Assembly (NCBI RefSeq): GCF_000355675.1
Contig: NC_020888.1
Span: 717,001 to 781,000 of the forward strand
Direction of reading: 5' to 3'
Length of the DNA stretch: 64,000 nucleotides
DNA from: Thalassolituus oleivorans MIL-1
Lineage (GTDB): Bacteria; Pseudomonadota; Gammaproteobacteria; Pseudomonadales; Oceanobacteraceae
A model generated the notes under the pieces. It had not been told where the DNA came from. It saw only the letters and a list, made by a program, of their open reading frames with translations, and did no database searches. This document shows, in pieces, positions 1 through 9,792 of the stretch. The translations under genes were made by a program, and so were the position numbers. Position 1 is the stretch's first letter, and each line of letters starts with the position of its first letter.

Positions 1-368
1 TTCGTCAGTGTGCGGCGGGAGCGCACTAATATCTCGGTATTGATTCCATCTTCAGGACGCGACACAGTGGCCGTTAGGCGACCATTCAGCTCGTATTCGG
101 CCACTTGTCCGTTAGTACTTACTGATAGCGTTCGACGTTCGATCTCGTAAGATTCAACCACGAGTTGTGCGGGGGCATCGACGGCGTGTTCGGTAATAAC
201 CACACCGTTGAACTGCAGTTGTTGATTAAGCGCTTGGTCAAACCCTGTGTTACCGCTGCCTTGCAAATACAAGATGCGGTAACCATCGGGTATTGGGGTG
301 ATTCCGCGTAAATGCCAGCCGCAGGCACTGAGTGTGATAACGGCTAACCAAATTAACGAAACGCGCAT
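1..368 (-). CDS. lptE: LPS-assembly lipoprotein LptE (C-terminus beyond window)
   Basis: The reading frame starts with ATG at 366-368 and runs open to the window edge, giving 122 residues. The N-terminus MRVSLIWLAVITLSACGWHL is a short lipoprotein signal with lipobox LSAC, so Cys16 should be lipidated. The segment after it (GWHLRG, then a Tyr-rich stretch and GFDQALNQQL) fits the LptE/RlpB family, which plugs the LptD barrel in the outer membrane during lipopolysaccharide export. An AGAGG ribosome site lies 8 bases before the ATG. It follows leuS on the same strand with a 42-base gap, the usual gammaproteobacterial order leuS-lptE. The C-terminus is not visible, so completeness cannot be judged. 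Confidence 0.88.
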   Translation of the reverse strand, partial: MRVSLIWLAVITLSACGWHLRGITPIPDGYRILYLQGSGNTGFDQALNQQLQFNGVVITEHAVDAPAQLVVESYEIERRTLSVSTNGQVAEYELNGRLTATVSRPEDGINTEILVRSRRTLT

Positions 369-410
369 GCGAACAACCTCTATTGTGTGGTGTTTAAATC
401 GTTGTCGATA

Positions 411-2990
411 TTAACCTACAACGATGTTGACCAACTTACCTGGCACCACGATAACCTTACGTACGGTTTTGCCTTCAAGCTGTTTTTGCACGGCTTCGTC
501 TGCCATTGCCAAGGCTTCTAATTCATCCTTGCCAGCACTTACAGGCGCTTCCAGTTTGGCTCGCAATTTACCGTTTACCTGAACGACTAAGGTGATTGAA
601 TCACGTACTAACGCGCTTTCATCAACGACCGGCCAAGTAGCATCAATCACTAATCCATCATTGCCAAAAGCAACCCACAGCGCTTGAGTGATATGCGGAG
701 CCATCGGCGACAGCATGCGAATAATCGCATTCAGACCTTCACTGACAACACCGCGCCCGCCATTTGATGACAGATCGACTTTTTGCAATGCGTTCATCAA
801 TTCCATGATAGCGGCAATACCGGTGTTGAAGTTGTAACGGCGACCAATATCATCGCTGACCTTCTGGATGGTTTCGTGGACTTTGCGGCGAACATCTTGT
901 TCGTCTTTGCTCAGATTTTCTAAAGTCCCCGCATTGGCTTGCTGCAGCAGTTCATAGCTTAAACGCCAAACTCGCTGTAGAAATTTTTGCGAACCTTGAA
1001 CGCCAGAATCTGACCACTCCAGCGTTTGCTCTGGGGGCGCTGCAAACATAGTGTACAAGCGCACAGTGTCGGCACCATAAAGCTCAATCGCTTCTTGCGG
1101 ATCGACGCCGTTGTTTTTCGACTTCGACATCTTAATCATGCCAGAGTACTGTACTTCTACGCCGTCGACAGTGCGATGGGCCGTTAATAAACGCCCTTTT
1201 TCATCACGTTCGATGGTCACATCTGCCGCGTTAACCCATTCTTTAGCACCATTGTCATTGGTGGTGTAAAAGGCTTCCGCTAACACCATGCCTTGGCATA
1301 GCAAGCTTTTAAACGGCTCATCGCTTTCTACTAAGCCTGCATCACGCAGCAGCTTGTGGAAGAAGCGGGCGTACAATAAGTGCAAAATTGCATGTTCGAT
1401 ACCACCGATGTATTGATCGACAGGTAGCCAATAATTGGCTTCTTTGGGATCCAGCATGGCATCGTCGCAACGTGGCGAGCAATAGCGCGCGTAATACCAA
1501 GATGACTCCATAAAGGTGTCGAAGGTATCGGTCTCGCGGAATACGGGTTCGCCATCCAGTTCAATATTTTCGAATTCTGGATTGTTTTTAATCGGCGAGT
1601 TGATGCCATCCATGACCACATCGGTCGGCAGAATAACCGGCTGCAATGATGCTGGTGCTGGCATGGTATCGCCTGCGGCATTGCGAATTACAGGGATTGG
1701 GCTACCCCAATAACGTTGACGGCTAACACCCCAATCGCGCAGGCGATAGTTAGTTTTAACTTCGCCTTTACCTAGCTCGACTAATTTTGCTGCAATAGCA
1801 TCGAACGCCTGTTCGAAGGCTAAGCCATCAAATTCACCAGAATTGATCAATACACCTTTTTCGGTGAAAGCGGCGGCCGCAAGATCAATTTCTTCACCAT
1901 TGATACCCTCAATCACTTGGTTTATGGCCAAGTCGTATTTATTGGCAAATTCCCAGTCACGTTGGTCGTGCGCCGGTACGGCCATGACTGCGCCTGTGCC
2001 ATATTCCATTAATACGAAGTTAGCGACCCACACCGGTACTTCAGCACCACTAATCGGGTGGATAGCGGTAAAGCCAGTGGCCATACCTTTCTTTTCGACC
2101 GTGGCTAAATCGGCTTCGGCAGTACCGGATTTTTTACACTCATCTAAAAATGCAGCTAACTCTGAATTAGTTGCAGCGGCTTCTTTAGCTAGCGCATGGC
2201 CAGCAGCAACTGCAAGGTAGCTAACACCCATTAGTGTGTCTGGGCGAGTGGTGTAAATCTCTAACTCGTCAGATCGATCTTTTAAGCCGAAGCGCATTTG
2301 TACACCGCGGGATTTGCCAATCCAGTTGCGCTGCATGGCCTTTACTTGATCAGGCCAGCCTTCAAGCTGATCAAGATCATTTAATAATTCTTCGGCGTAG
2401 GCGGTGATACGAATAAACCACTGCGGGATTTCTTTGCGCTCCACTACGGAGTCGCAGCGCCAGCAGCAGCCGTCAATGACCTGTTCGTTAGCTAAAACGG
2501 TTTGGTCGTTAGGACACCAGTTTACAGCTGAAACTTTTTTGTAAGCCAAGCCCTTGTCGATCAGAGTGGTGAAAAACCACTGTTCCCAACGATAGTACTC
2601 TGGATCGCAGGTAGCGATTTCACGATCCCAGTCATAGCCGAAGCCGAGCGACTTTAACTGGCCTTTCATATAGGCGATGTTTTCTTTGGTCCATTTAGCC
2701 GGAGCAACTTTGTGCTTGATCGCCGCGTTTTCTGCTGGAAGACCAAAAGCGTCCCAGCCCATAGGCTGCATCACATTTTTGCCTTGCATGCGCTGAAAGC
2801 GCGATACCACATCACCAATGGTGTAGTTACGCACATGACCCATGTGCAAGCGCCCACTCGGATATGGGAACATAGAGAGGCAATAAAACTTCTCTTTGTT
2901 GGTATCGACAACGGCTTTAAAAACCTGATTAGCTTCCCACTGTTGTTGTACAGCAGGTTCGATCGTATGGGGCTGATAAGTCTCTTGCAT
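411..2990 (-). CDS. leuS: Leucyl-tRNA synthetase
   Basis: Cytoplasmic class I aminoacyl-tRNA synthetase that charges tRNA-Leu. Visible hallmarks are the HIGH-type motif HMGH near residue 50 after PYPSGRL, the CP1 editing domain with TTRPDTLMG and [18 protein letters not shown], the zinc-type cysteines CPNDQ...CWRC, the ESSWYYARY segment and the KMSKS signature near residue 620. Length of about 859 residues equals the family norm. Two Met codons are adjacent (2993 and 2990); the second gives [11 protein letters not shown], which matches the usual MQE start. The gene heads the leuS-lptE unit, and its 5' region is divergent from the porin gene at 3240. Confidence 0.97.
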   Translation of the reverse strand: MQETYQPHTIEPAVQQQWEANQVFKAVVDTNKEKFYCLSMFPYPSGRLHMGHVRNYTIGDVVSRFQRMQGKNVMQPMGWDAFGLPAENAAIKHKVAPAKWTKENIAYMKGQLKSLGFGYDWDREIATCDPEYYRWEQWFFTTLIDKGLAYKKVSAVNWCPNDQTVLANEQVIDGCCWRCDSVVERKEIPQWFIRITAYAEELLNDLDQLEGWPDQVKAMQRNWIGKSRGVQMRFGLKDRSDELEIYTTRPDTLMGVSYLAVAAGHALAKEAAATNSELAAFLDECKKSGTAEADLATVEKKGMATGFTAIHPISGAEVPVWVANFVLMEYGTGAVMAVPAHDQRDWEFANKYDLAINQVIEGINGEEIDLAAAAFTEKGVLINSGEFDGLAFEQAFDAIAAKLVELGKGEVKTNYRLRDWGVSRQRYWGSPIPVIRNAAGDTMPAPASLQPVILPTDVVMDGINSPIKNNPEFENIELDGEPVFRETDTFDTFMESSWYYARYCSPRCDDAMLDPKEANYWLPVDQYIGGIEHAILHLLYARFFHKLLRDAGLVESDEPFKSLLCQGMVLAEAFYTTNDNGAKEWVNAADVTIERDEKGRLLTAHRTVDGVEVQYSGMIKMSKSKNNGVDPQEAIELYGADTVRLYTMFAAPPEQTLEWSDSGVQGSQKFLQRVWRLSYELLQQANAGTLENLSKDEQDVRRKVHETIQKVSDDIGRRYNFNTGIAAIMELMNALQKVDLSSNGGRGVVSEGLNAIIRMLSPMAPHITQALWVAFGNDGLVIDATWPVVDESALVRDSITLVVQVNGKLRAKLEAPVSAGKDELEALAMADEAVQKQLEGKTVRKVIVVPGKLVNIVVG

Positions 2991-3239
2991 CATGGTGTCT
3001 TAATGAGAATAGGGTGCAATGGATTTGGGCACTGAGTTTACCTGAATGCGGTTTAAGCGCCTAGGGAAGCGCTGAATTAGTCTTGTTATTAACGAGCTAG
3101 GTTCGATTACCATCAAAGATGGAGTCTATTTTTATCTAGCATCTAAACAATAGTCATTCGTAAAAGTGTTTGGTAGTGATTCGCAATTGTGTTAGGGTTC
3201 GTATCTAAATATTTAATCTAGTAATACAGAGGACCTTGC

Positions 3240-4385
3240 ATGGATACCCGTTCACTTCTCTTAGCTGCCACTATGATTTTGCCCGCAGTCGCTTTTGCTG
3301 ACGAAACAGCAGAACTTAAAGCTGAAATAGCTGCTATGAAAGCGCAGCTTAATAGTCTGGCTGATACGCTTGATCAGCAAGCTTCGACAAGCGCAACCAG
3401 CGGTGTATCGATTGGCGGTTATGGTGAAATGCATTTAAATCTTGCCAATGGTGAAGATAATGAAATCGATTTTCATCGTTTTGTGTTGTTTTTCGGCAAG
3501 GAATTCAACGAACGAACGCGTTTTTTCTCTGAGTTTGAGCTTGAACACAGCATCGCTGGTGAAGGAAAAAATGGCGGAATTGAGTTAGAACAAGCCTTTA
3601 TTGAATACGACGTTGCAGATACAACCAAAGTGAAAGGCGGTTTGTTTTTGCTGCCAGTAGGTATTTTAAACGAGACGCATGAGCCAGATACCTTTTACGG
3701 TGTAGAGCGCAACAATGTTGAGAAAAACATTATTCCTACCACTTGGGGGGAAGGCGGTGTCGCGGTAAGTGGTGATATCGCGGATGGCGTTAGCTATGAC
3801 GTAGCGGTTCATTCTGGTTTGAGTTTGGTGAAGCTTGATGATGACGGCCTTGTTTCTGGGTATCAAAGTAGCATCAGAAAAAGTAGAAAAAAAGTAGCTG
3901 AAGCTCCTGCAAATAAGGCAGCGTACACCGCACGTATTAAGTACACCGCGATTCCTGGTCTAGAACTGGCGGCTTCGATGCAGTATCAAGATGATATTCT
4001 TCAAGGCGCGGGCGAGCGAGAGATAGGAGCTCGTTTGCTAGAAACTCATGCGGTTTATCAAACCGGTGGATTTGCTCTACGTGCCTTGTATGCGCAGTGG
4101 AATCTAACGACTGCTATTAACGACATCACGGCTGGAGCATCCAAACAAAAGGGTTTTTATATCGAACCTTCCTATCGCATCAATAATGTCGGTGTTTTTT
4201 ATCGTAATAGCGCTTGGGATACCACTGCCGGTGACAGCATTGATTCTGAAGTAAAGCGTCATGATATTGGTGCCAATTATTGGCTAGCACCAACGGTTGT
4301 TGTGAAGGCCGATTATTATCGTGAAAAGCAAGACGATGATTTGATTGGTACTGGTTACAATTTAGGCATGGGATACAGTTTTTAA
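3240..4385 (+). CDS. Outer-membrane porin-like beta-barrel protein
   Basis: 381 residues with a signal peptide ending AVAFA-DE, a short coiled coil (about residues 23-45, heptad-like ETAELKAEIAAMKAQLNSL), and then alternating amphipathic strands starting SIGGYGEMHLNLANG and closing with a C-terminal Phe (GMGYSF), the usual signal for BAM-dependent barrel insertion. It resembles the porin O/P-like superfamily of trimeric barrels with an N-terminal coiled coil. Substrate cannot be read from sequence. AGAGGA precedes the ATG. The next genes encode an FMN-binding protein (9-base gap) and a PepSY protein (overlap), so the three form one operon and may work in one process, perhaps metal or iron reduction/uptake (inference). 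Confidence 0.75.
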   Translation: MDTRSLLLAATMILPAVAFADETAELKAEIAAMKAQLNSLADTLDQQASTSATSGVSIGGYGEMHLNLANGEDNEIDFHRFVLFFGKEFNERTRFFSEFELEHSIAGEGKNGGIELEQAFIEYDVADTTKVKGGLFLLPVGILNETHEPDTFYGVERNNVEKNIIPTTWGEGGVAVSGDIADGVSYDVAVHSGLSLVKLDDDGLVSGYQSSIRKSRKKVAEAPANKAAYTARIKYTAIPGLELAASMQYQDDILQGAGEREIGARLLETHAVYQTGGFALRALYAQWNLTTAINDITAGASKQKGFYIEPSYRINNVGVFYRNSAWDTTAGDSIDSEVKRHDIGANYWLAPTVVVKADYYREKQDDDLIGTGYNLGMGYSF

Positions 4386-4394
4386 AGGATAGCA

Positions 4395-4973
4395 ATGGCG
4401 TTGCTTTTTACATTATTACGCAACCTAAGGGGGTTAACGACATTGTCGTTGATCCTTTTTTGTTTGCTATGTTCGAACCTCAGTCGCGCTCAGAGTGTTT
4501 ACTATAGTATTGAAGGCATTTCGGCCGAAGTTTTTAATGGAATGTCCTCTAATGCAAAAACATTGTGGCTGCAGGCTGAGCAAAAACAAGAAGCTCAGCG
4601 CGTAGCCAATATAGAATTGCGACAGGCACGGATTAAATATTGGCAGGCTGGCGATACCTGTTTGTGGATTTTAAGTGATATTGGCAAAGAACGACCCATT
4701 ACTTTTGCTGTGGTAACTCGCGCCCAGAAAATTGAACGTATGGAAGTCATGGTATTCCGCGAAGCGCGGGGCGATGAAATTCGACTTCCTGCTTATACCG
4801 CTCAATTTGTTGATCAAACCCTCACGGACGACGGCGAGTTATCTCGTCACGTTGATGGTATTTCTGGCGCAACCTATTCAGTTAGAACAATGAAGCGTAT
4901 TGCACGTTTGGCTTTGTTGTTGGATCGTTGGATCATGCCAAACAATGGCTCTACTGTTGTTGGAGCTGAGTAA
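4395..4973 (+). CDS. Periplasmic FMN-binding domain protein
   Basis: 192 residues. A hydrophobic N-terminal segment (LTTLSLILFCLLCSNLSRAQS) looks like a signal peptide. The C-terminal half carries an FMN_bind domain with VDGISGATYS near residues 150-160. In this family the Thr of the SGAT motif receives FMN through a phosphoester bond made by ApbE, as in NqrC and RnfG; that is family knowledge, and no ApbE gene is present in the window. AAGGAT precedes the ATG, 9 bases after the porin stop. The stop codon overlaps the start of the PepSY gene (TAATG), so translation is probably coupled. Likely role: an extracytoplasmic flavin electron carrier. Confidence 0.82.
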   Translation: MALLFTLLRNLRGLTTLSLILFCLLCSNLSRAQSVYYSIEGISAEVFNGMSSNAKTLWLQAEQKQEAQRVANIELRQARIKYWQAGDTCLWILSDIGKERPITFAVVTRAQKIERMEVMVFREARGDEIRLPAYTAQFVDQTLTDDGELSRHVDGISGATYSVRTMKRIARLALLLDRWIMPNNGSTVVGAE

Positions 4974-5701
4974 TGAAGGGGCGTCGTTTACGATTTTGGC
5001 TCTATCGTTGGCATCGCCGTGGCGGTTTAGCGGCGGCAGTGATCATAATTCTAGTCACTGTAAGCGGCATAGCGCTTAATCACACAGGTGACTTAGAACT
5101 AGATAGCTACTATCCACAAAGTTCGTTGCTGTTGTGGCCATATGAATCAGCCATTGAAATTCGTCAGGGTATTTCAACCAAAGATGGTTGGCTGCATGTT
5201 TTTAATCAGCAGGTTTTATTGGATGCGAAAGTACTAGGTGAATGTTCGCGGTTGATTGGTTTTGCCAGCACAGACCGTGAGATGCTTTTAGTCTGTGAAG
5301 AACAGTGGTTACTGTTGAACTCAGATTGGACTCTTTTAGAATTAATTGATCCAGCATTTTTTCAGTTAGAACATATTAAATCGATTGGCTCAGGCGAGCA
5401 GCGCTTTGCGGTTCAGGTCGACTCTGGCCATTGGTATGTGTTGGATCTTGAAACTTATTCGGCGTTGCTATTGTCTAAAGCAGACTTTATTTCAGTACCC
5501 TACGAGTTAACGTCGTTGCCTTTATCGGTGGATTCTAGCCGCAATAAAACCATCAGCTGGCAGCGATTGCTGCTCGATATGCACAGCGGACGTTGGTTGG
5601 GTAAGTATGGAGTTTGGTTAGTCGATCTTGCTGCAATCATCTTGTTATTTTTGGCATTGTCCGGCTGCTGGATCTGGTTTAGTAAAGCTCGAAAGTCGTG
5701 A
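4973..5701 (+). CDS. PepSY-associated TM domain protein
   Basis: 242 residues. A basic N-terminus (MKGRRLRFWLYRWHRRGG) leads into a first membrane helix at about 18-38 ending in SGIALNHTGDL, a signature of PepSY_TM proteins. A periplasmic domain of about 170 residues follows, then a second helix near 217-237 and a short basic tail. The segment WQRLLLDMHSGRWLGKYG before the second helix is also typical of the family. PepSY_TM proteins often sit beside FMN-binding proteins in flavinylated electron-transfer loci and are thought to pass electrons across the inner membrane. Its ATG overlaps the stop of the preceding gene by one base. Confidence 0.8.
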   Translation: MKGRRLRFWLYRWHRRGGLAAAVIIILVTVSGIALNHTGDLELDSYYPQSSLLLWPYESAIEIRQGISTKDGWLHVFNQQVLLDAKVLGECSRLIGFASTDREMLLVCEEQWLLLNSDWTLLELIDPAFFQLEHIKSIGSGEQRFAVQVDSGHWYVLDLETYSALLLSKADFISVPYELTSLPLSVDSSRNKTISWQRLLLDMHSGRWLGKYGVWLVDLAAIILLFLALSGCWIWFSKARKS

Positions 5702-5736
5702 GTTTGTGGTTATTTAGTAACATATCGTAAGTAACT

Positions 5737-5763
5737 GATCTGATTAGTTGAATCAGGTCTTTT
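5737..5763 (+). terminator. Intrinsic terminator after the porin-FMN-PepSY operon
   Basis: A 9-bp stem GATCTGATT / AATCAGGTC (one G-T pair) with a 5-base loop is followed directly by TTTT. It lies 36 bases after the PepSY stop and before the LuxR-type gene. Confidence 0.7.
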
Positions 5764-5839
5764 CCTCTGGTTTTATACGGACATATTGCGTCGGATGTAT
5801 CGCATCCATCGCCTTAAATATACTTTTATAGTTGTCATT

Positions 5840-8458
5840 ATGGACTTTTCTGCGCCCGCAAACCGAGCACAAGATGCATGGTTAACATCCCTTGATCATA
5901 AAGCACTAGGTGCTTGGATTGAGAGCAAAGGCGAGCGTCCAGTGTCGGCCTCCGGTGCTATTGATCGTAGCGAAATACTTATTGCTGCTTTAACGCAAGC
6001 GCCCGTTGTTTGGCTGACTGCGCCCGCAGGATTTGGTAAAACACAAATCATGTCGAGCGTGGCAGACAAGCAGAGCGCAGATCGAAGTATTATTTGGTTT
6101 ACCTTAGATAGTCTTGATGCCCCCATGGCGGTGTTGCTTGAGCATATTTTGGAAGCCGCAGAGCAACAGCTAATGGGCACAGCGACCGATGCTTTGGCTT
6201 TGTTACGTCAGCCCGACGGTGCTCCGCACGCAGAAAAAATTCTTTTGCTTTGGTTGCGCGATTTGGCAGCGAGCGGGCGCAATATCCTTATCTTCATGGA
6301 TGATATTCATTCACTAGTGGACGCTACCAGTTGGCAGTTGCTGATGGCGCTTGTGCGCTATCTCCCAGATCACGTGCAATTAGTGCTCAGTGGCCGTTAT
6401 CGGCCTTTTGCTATGGGTACTGCCGCACTGCAAGACTCCGTTTTTTTAAGCATGTCTGACTTGGCCTTCAGTGCCAGTGAGCAAGAGCAGTGGTTGGCGA
6501 ATCAGGGACTCACGACCTCACTGGAGCTTAGGCAACATATTGAGCAACGCTTATTGGGGTGGCCTGTTGGGTTAGCCTTGTGGGGAAGCTGTTTTCGTAT
6601 GGCAGGGCAACCCGATAGTGTGAATGATCAGATGGCAATTGCCGAAATGAGTGATTATTTACAGGGGGAAGTCGTATGTTCTCTGTCGCCACCTTTGCAG
6701 AGTTTTTTGCGTCAATTGAGTGTTCTAGGACATTTTAATGAGGCGCTATTAAGAGATGTGATAGGGGCGGATTATCATCCGCTGCTGCAGCAGGCGCTTG
6801 CTAAAGAGCTATTCATTGAGCCGCAAATTGAGCGTCAAGGATGGTATCGAATGCATCCGGTCATGGCTCAGTGTTTGGCGTCACAACTTCCTCTTACCGA
6901 GCGACAGGATCTGCATCGCTTGGCGTATCGATGGCTAAGTCAGCGGCAAGATCCGGTGGCAGCATTAACTCATGCATCCCAATGTGGTGACAACGAAGAA
7001 GCGGCTCGGTGGGTAGAGTTAGAGGCTGAAAGCATCCTCGCAAATTTAAATATGAATGGCTTAATTAGCTGGTTTAGTCAGCTGGATGAGCAAATTTTGT
7101 TGGCCTCGCCGCGCTTGATGCAAATTGCGGCGTGGACATGGTTACTGGCTCATCAGGCGGATCGGGCAGATCAATTGATTCAGCGTTTAACCCAAGAAGG
7201 TAGCCTTGCTGACTATGAAATTTCCGCGTTGCAAGGCTATCTGGCCGTCTTATTAGGGCAGCTGAATCGTGCAGATCGTCTTTGCCGGTTTGCTCTCGAC
7301 AATCTGCCTGCTAGTCGTTTTTCGTTGCGCATATTGATGAGCAGTACCTTGTCTCATCTATCGTTGTCGGCCAAAGATCCTGATGGTGCACGGGTATGGA
7401 ACCGTCTCGCCCAAGACCTTTCGCGGAAATTTCGAGCACCAACAATGGAAGCTCTGGCTATGTTTGATCATGCGCGAATTGAATTAAATCGCGGCCACAT
7501 TAGTCGCAGCATGAGTATTGTTGATCAAGGCCTCGATTTATTAGGAGAGCGGCCAAATGAAATGGACCGCTTACCGCGAGGACGTTTACTCTTATACCGC
7601 GGACTTCTGATGTGGTTATCAGGCAAAGAACTTGACCAGCTACAAGCTGTTATTCAGCAGGGTATTGCGCTGAGTACTCAAGCGCACGATGTCTCTGTGT
7701 GTTACGGCTACGCTGTGATGGCCATGCAATTTACCGCGCAAGGACGTCATACTGCGGCTTTAGATGCATTAGATGAAGCTGAGCGCCGTATGCAAAACTG
7801 GCAGGTGGAGCCAGGTACGTACCAATGGCTGCACATTGTTCGCGCTAACGTTTGGATATCTCAGGGCAAGTTGAAACGCGCTAAAGATTGTATTGATCCT
7901 CTTTTGGTCGGTGCTGACTCGGAGCGGATTCCGCGTCCCGAGCTGTTTCCTATGTTGCCGGGATTCACTATCGCGACGTTATCGCGCTTGTACTTGGTGG
8001 CGCACCAACTTGAACCCTGCCTAGAGCAAACTGAACATTGGCTTCGTAATAATGCCGATGGACTTATGACGACCTTTATTCGCTTAATTCGTGCAGGAGC
8101 GCTGGCTATGTCACAGCAACAGCACGAAAGTCAGCGTCAGTTTGGAGTCGTGCGTAGAACACTAGAAAAAGAAGGGGTAGGGCTTGAACTGCACCAGTGG
8201 CTGCCTGATCTAGCCAGACTACTGCAAGGCCCAGATCCGGATAAAATAGCCGAATTGAGCGCTCAGGCCAGTTTAAGTGATCGAGAGTTGGATGTGTTAC
8301 GACAAATGGCGATGGGTTTTTCTAATCAAGAAATTGCCGATCAGCTCTATATCTCGCTACATACAGTAAAGACCCATGCTCGCAAAATTAATGTGAAGCT
8401 GGGAGCTAAAAGCCGGACTCAAGCGATACATCGTGCTAAAGAGTTGATGTTACTGTAA
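5840..8458 (+). CDS. MalT-like LuxR-family ATP-dependent transcriptional regulator
   Basis: About 872 residues, the size of MalT/LAL regulators. Near the N-terminus is a Walker A motif APAGFGKT, followed by ILIFMDDIHSL as Walker B (STAND NTPase). A long helical repeat region with TPR-like pairs follows, and the C-terminus is a LuxR helix-turn-helix (LSDRELDVLRQMAMGFSNQEIA and SLHTVKTHARKINVKLGAKSR). Such proteins bind ATP and an inducer before activating transcription. The frame is open from TTG at 5786, with ATG at 5795 and 5840; none has a good ribosome site, and 5840 is chosen because the extra residues look unlike the family. It lies between the porin operon and a pseudo-receiver gene, either of which may be its target. 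Confidence 0.85.
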   Translation: MDFSAPANRAQDAWLTSLDHKALGAWIESKGERPVSASGAIDRSEILIAALTQAPVVWLTAPAGFGKTQIMSSVADKQSADRSIIWFTLDSLDAPMAVLLEHILEAAEQQLMGTATDALALLRQPDGAPHAEKILLLWLRDLAASGRNILIFMDDIHSLVDATSWQLLMALVRYLPDHVQLVLSGRYRPFAMGTAALQDSVFLSMSDLAFSASEQEQWLANQGLTTSLELRQHIEQRLLGWPVGLALWGSCFRMAGQPDSVNDQMAIAEMSDYLQGEVVCSLSPPLQSFLRQLSVLGHFNEALLRDVIGADYHPLLQQALAKELFIEPQIERQGWYRMHPVMAQCLASQLPLTERQDLHRLAYRWLSQRQDPVAALTHASQCGDNEEAARWVELEAESILANLNMNGLISWFSQLDEQILLASPRLMQIAAWTWLLAHQADRADQLIQRLTQEGSLADYEISALQGYLAVLLGQLNRADRLCRFALDNLPASRFSLRILMSSTLSHLSLSAKDPDGARVWNRLAQDLSRKFRAPTMEALAMFDHARIELNRGHISRSMSIVDQGLDLLGERPNEMDRLPRGRLLLYRGLLMWLSGKELDQLQAVIQQGIALSTQAHDVSVCYGYAVMAMQFTAQGRHTAALDALDEAERRMQNWQVEPGTYQWLHIVRANVWISQGKLKRAKDCIDPLLVGADSERIPRPELFPMLPGFTIATLSRLYLVAHQLEPCLEQTEHWLRNNADGLMTTFIRLIRAGALAMSQQQHESQRQFGVVRRTLEKEGVGLELHQWLPDLARLLQGPDPDKIAELSAQASLSDRELDVLRQMAMGFSNQEIADQLYISLHTVKTHARKINVKLGAKSRTQAIHRAKELMLL

Positions 8459-8505
8459 AGAATTCATACTTATTTCTTAAATTGGCAAAAGTATTCACCG
8501 CTATT

Positions 8506-8568
8506 GTTACATTTAGTATGACTTTCGGGTCGTTATGTAACCTGTGATGGTAATCGTCTGTAACCTGT
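8506..8568 (+). promoter_or_regulatory. Cluster of GTAAC-containing repeats upstream of the pseudo-receiver gene
   Basis: The 10-mer TGTAACCTGT occurs at 8536-8545 and again at 8559-8568 (23 bases apart). GTTACAT at 8506-8512 is the inverted form of ATGTAAC at 8535-8541. Three copies of one core in 63 bases, directly upstream of a gene start at 8611, suggest an operator; the binding protein is unknown. Confidence 0.45.
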
Positions 8569-8610
8569 ACTAAACCTTTGAATGGGCGATATTGACAGGA
8601 GTTAAGGGCG

Positions 8611-9792
8611 ATGACCTATAAGGTTTTGGTGATGGGAGATGCAAACAACGATTCGTTAGTTGGCTTGCTCGGAAAACAATACGAACTTGAGCATGTTGAA
8701 TCTGTCGATGATTGCATTCGGCAAGTAGCGGCAGACGACGTCAAGTTGGTTTTGCTCAACATCGTCGATAACCTGCAGCCCGTCTGGCTTAATGTTTGTC
8801 GCCAGCTCAAAGATACCCCTTCTGTCGCTGATACCCCAATTGTGATACTCGCCCGTGATTCCGCACTTGATAGCAAAATGGCCTATTATGACGCCGGCTG
8901 TGATGATTATGTGAATTCGGAAAGTATGTCGGAGCTGCAGGCACGTTTGATGCGGGTAATCTTCAATAAAGTCGCAAACGATCAACTCAAACAGCAGTTA
9001 CAACAAGCGAATGAAATGGCATTTATCGCCATGTCGGACACCTCCGATTTAGGCGTTAACGTTCAGTTTTTGCTTGATGTTAATACCTGCGACAATCTTG
9101 ATGAACTTGGCATGCGCGTATTCAAGTCGCTGCAAAGCTACGGTATTAATTGCAGTTTGCAAATTCGTGGACGGCATACCGTAAAAAATATGGAAGCCAA
9201 TGGCATGGCAAAAGAAATGGAATCCGTGCTGCTGCAAGAGTGCAAAGATAAAGGACGTTATGTAGATTTTGGACGTCGTTCAATTATGAATTATGGCAGC
9301 GTTTCTTTGTTGGTTAAGAATATGCCGATGAATGATGATAAAAAGTATGGAGCGATAAAAGATAATGTGTTTTCGCTACTTCAGGGCGCGGATGCACGAG
9401 TAAAAGCATTGGATAATCTAGAGTCGCTCGCTATGGAGAGCTTGCTGGTAAAACGTATGGCAGGACAGATGCGTGATTTGATGAAGCATGTTGATAGTTC
9501 ATATAAAGGTGTGATGAAGGATATCGCTGATGTCGTCGAAACAATGGCTGATGGTGTTGAAAGTAGTATTCAGTTTCTAGGGATGGACGAGCGCCAAGAG
9601 TTAGCGTTACAAAAAATCATGGAAACCGGCATTGTTGATACCAATCGTATATTCAACCAAGGCATGCGAATGGACGAGGGGTTGCGTGAATTCTTGGAGC
9701 AAGTAGACAATGTTTTTTGTTCAGATTCGGTAGATCACGCTAAGCTTGATCGTTTACTAAATGCCATGCCTGCAATTGCCTCGGTGCACTAG
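8611..9792 (+). CDS. Response-regulator-like protein with degenerate receiver domain
   Basis: 393 residues. Residues 1-125 have the alternating pattern of a CheY-like receiver (KVLVMGD..., VKLVLLN, TPIVILA, AGCDDYV). The phospho-acceptor Asp is replaced by Asn (N50 in LVLLN), the conserved Thr/Ser is Ala (ILA, about 81), and the Lys of the usual TKP turn is missing (YVNSES). It should not be phosphorylated in the normal way. A helical linker (about 118-135) and a C-terminal region of about 250 residues of unrecognised fold follow. No DNA-binding, GGDEF or EAL motif is visible. AAGGG precedes the ATG. It may be a scaffold or signal partner of the upstream LuxR-type protein (inference). Confidence 0.7.
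   Translation: MTYKVLVMGDANNDSLVGLLGKQYELEHVESVDDCIRQVAADDVKLVLLNIVDNLQPVWLNVCRQLKDTPSVADTPIVILARDSALDSKMAYYDAGCDDYVNSESMSELQARLMRVIFNKVANDQLKQQLQQANEMAFIAMSDTSDLGVNVQFLLDVNTCDNLDELGMRVFKSLQSYGINCSLQIRGRHTVKNMEANGMAKEMESVLLQECKDKGRYVDFGRRSIMNYGSVSLLVKNMPMNDDKKYGAIKDNVFSLLQGADARVKALDNLESLAMESLLVKRMAGQMRDLMKHVDSSYKGVMKDIADVVETMADGVESSIQFLGMDERQELALQKIMETGIVDTNRIFNQGMRMDEGLREFLEQVDNVFCSDSVDHAKLDRLLNAMPAIASVH

Noticed and set aside
2712-3035. 107-codon plus-strand frame opposite the leuS start
   Set aside because: Antisense to conserved HIGH-motif coding sequence.
3181-3239. Fur box or clear sigma-70 promoter before the porin gene
   Set aside because: AT-rich text near 3200-3225 gives only weak hexamers and no 19-base Fur-like dyad.
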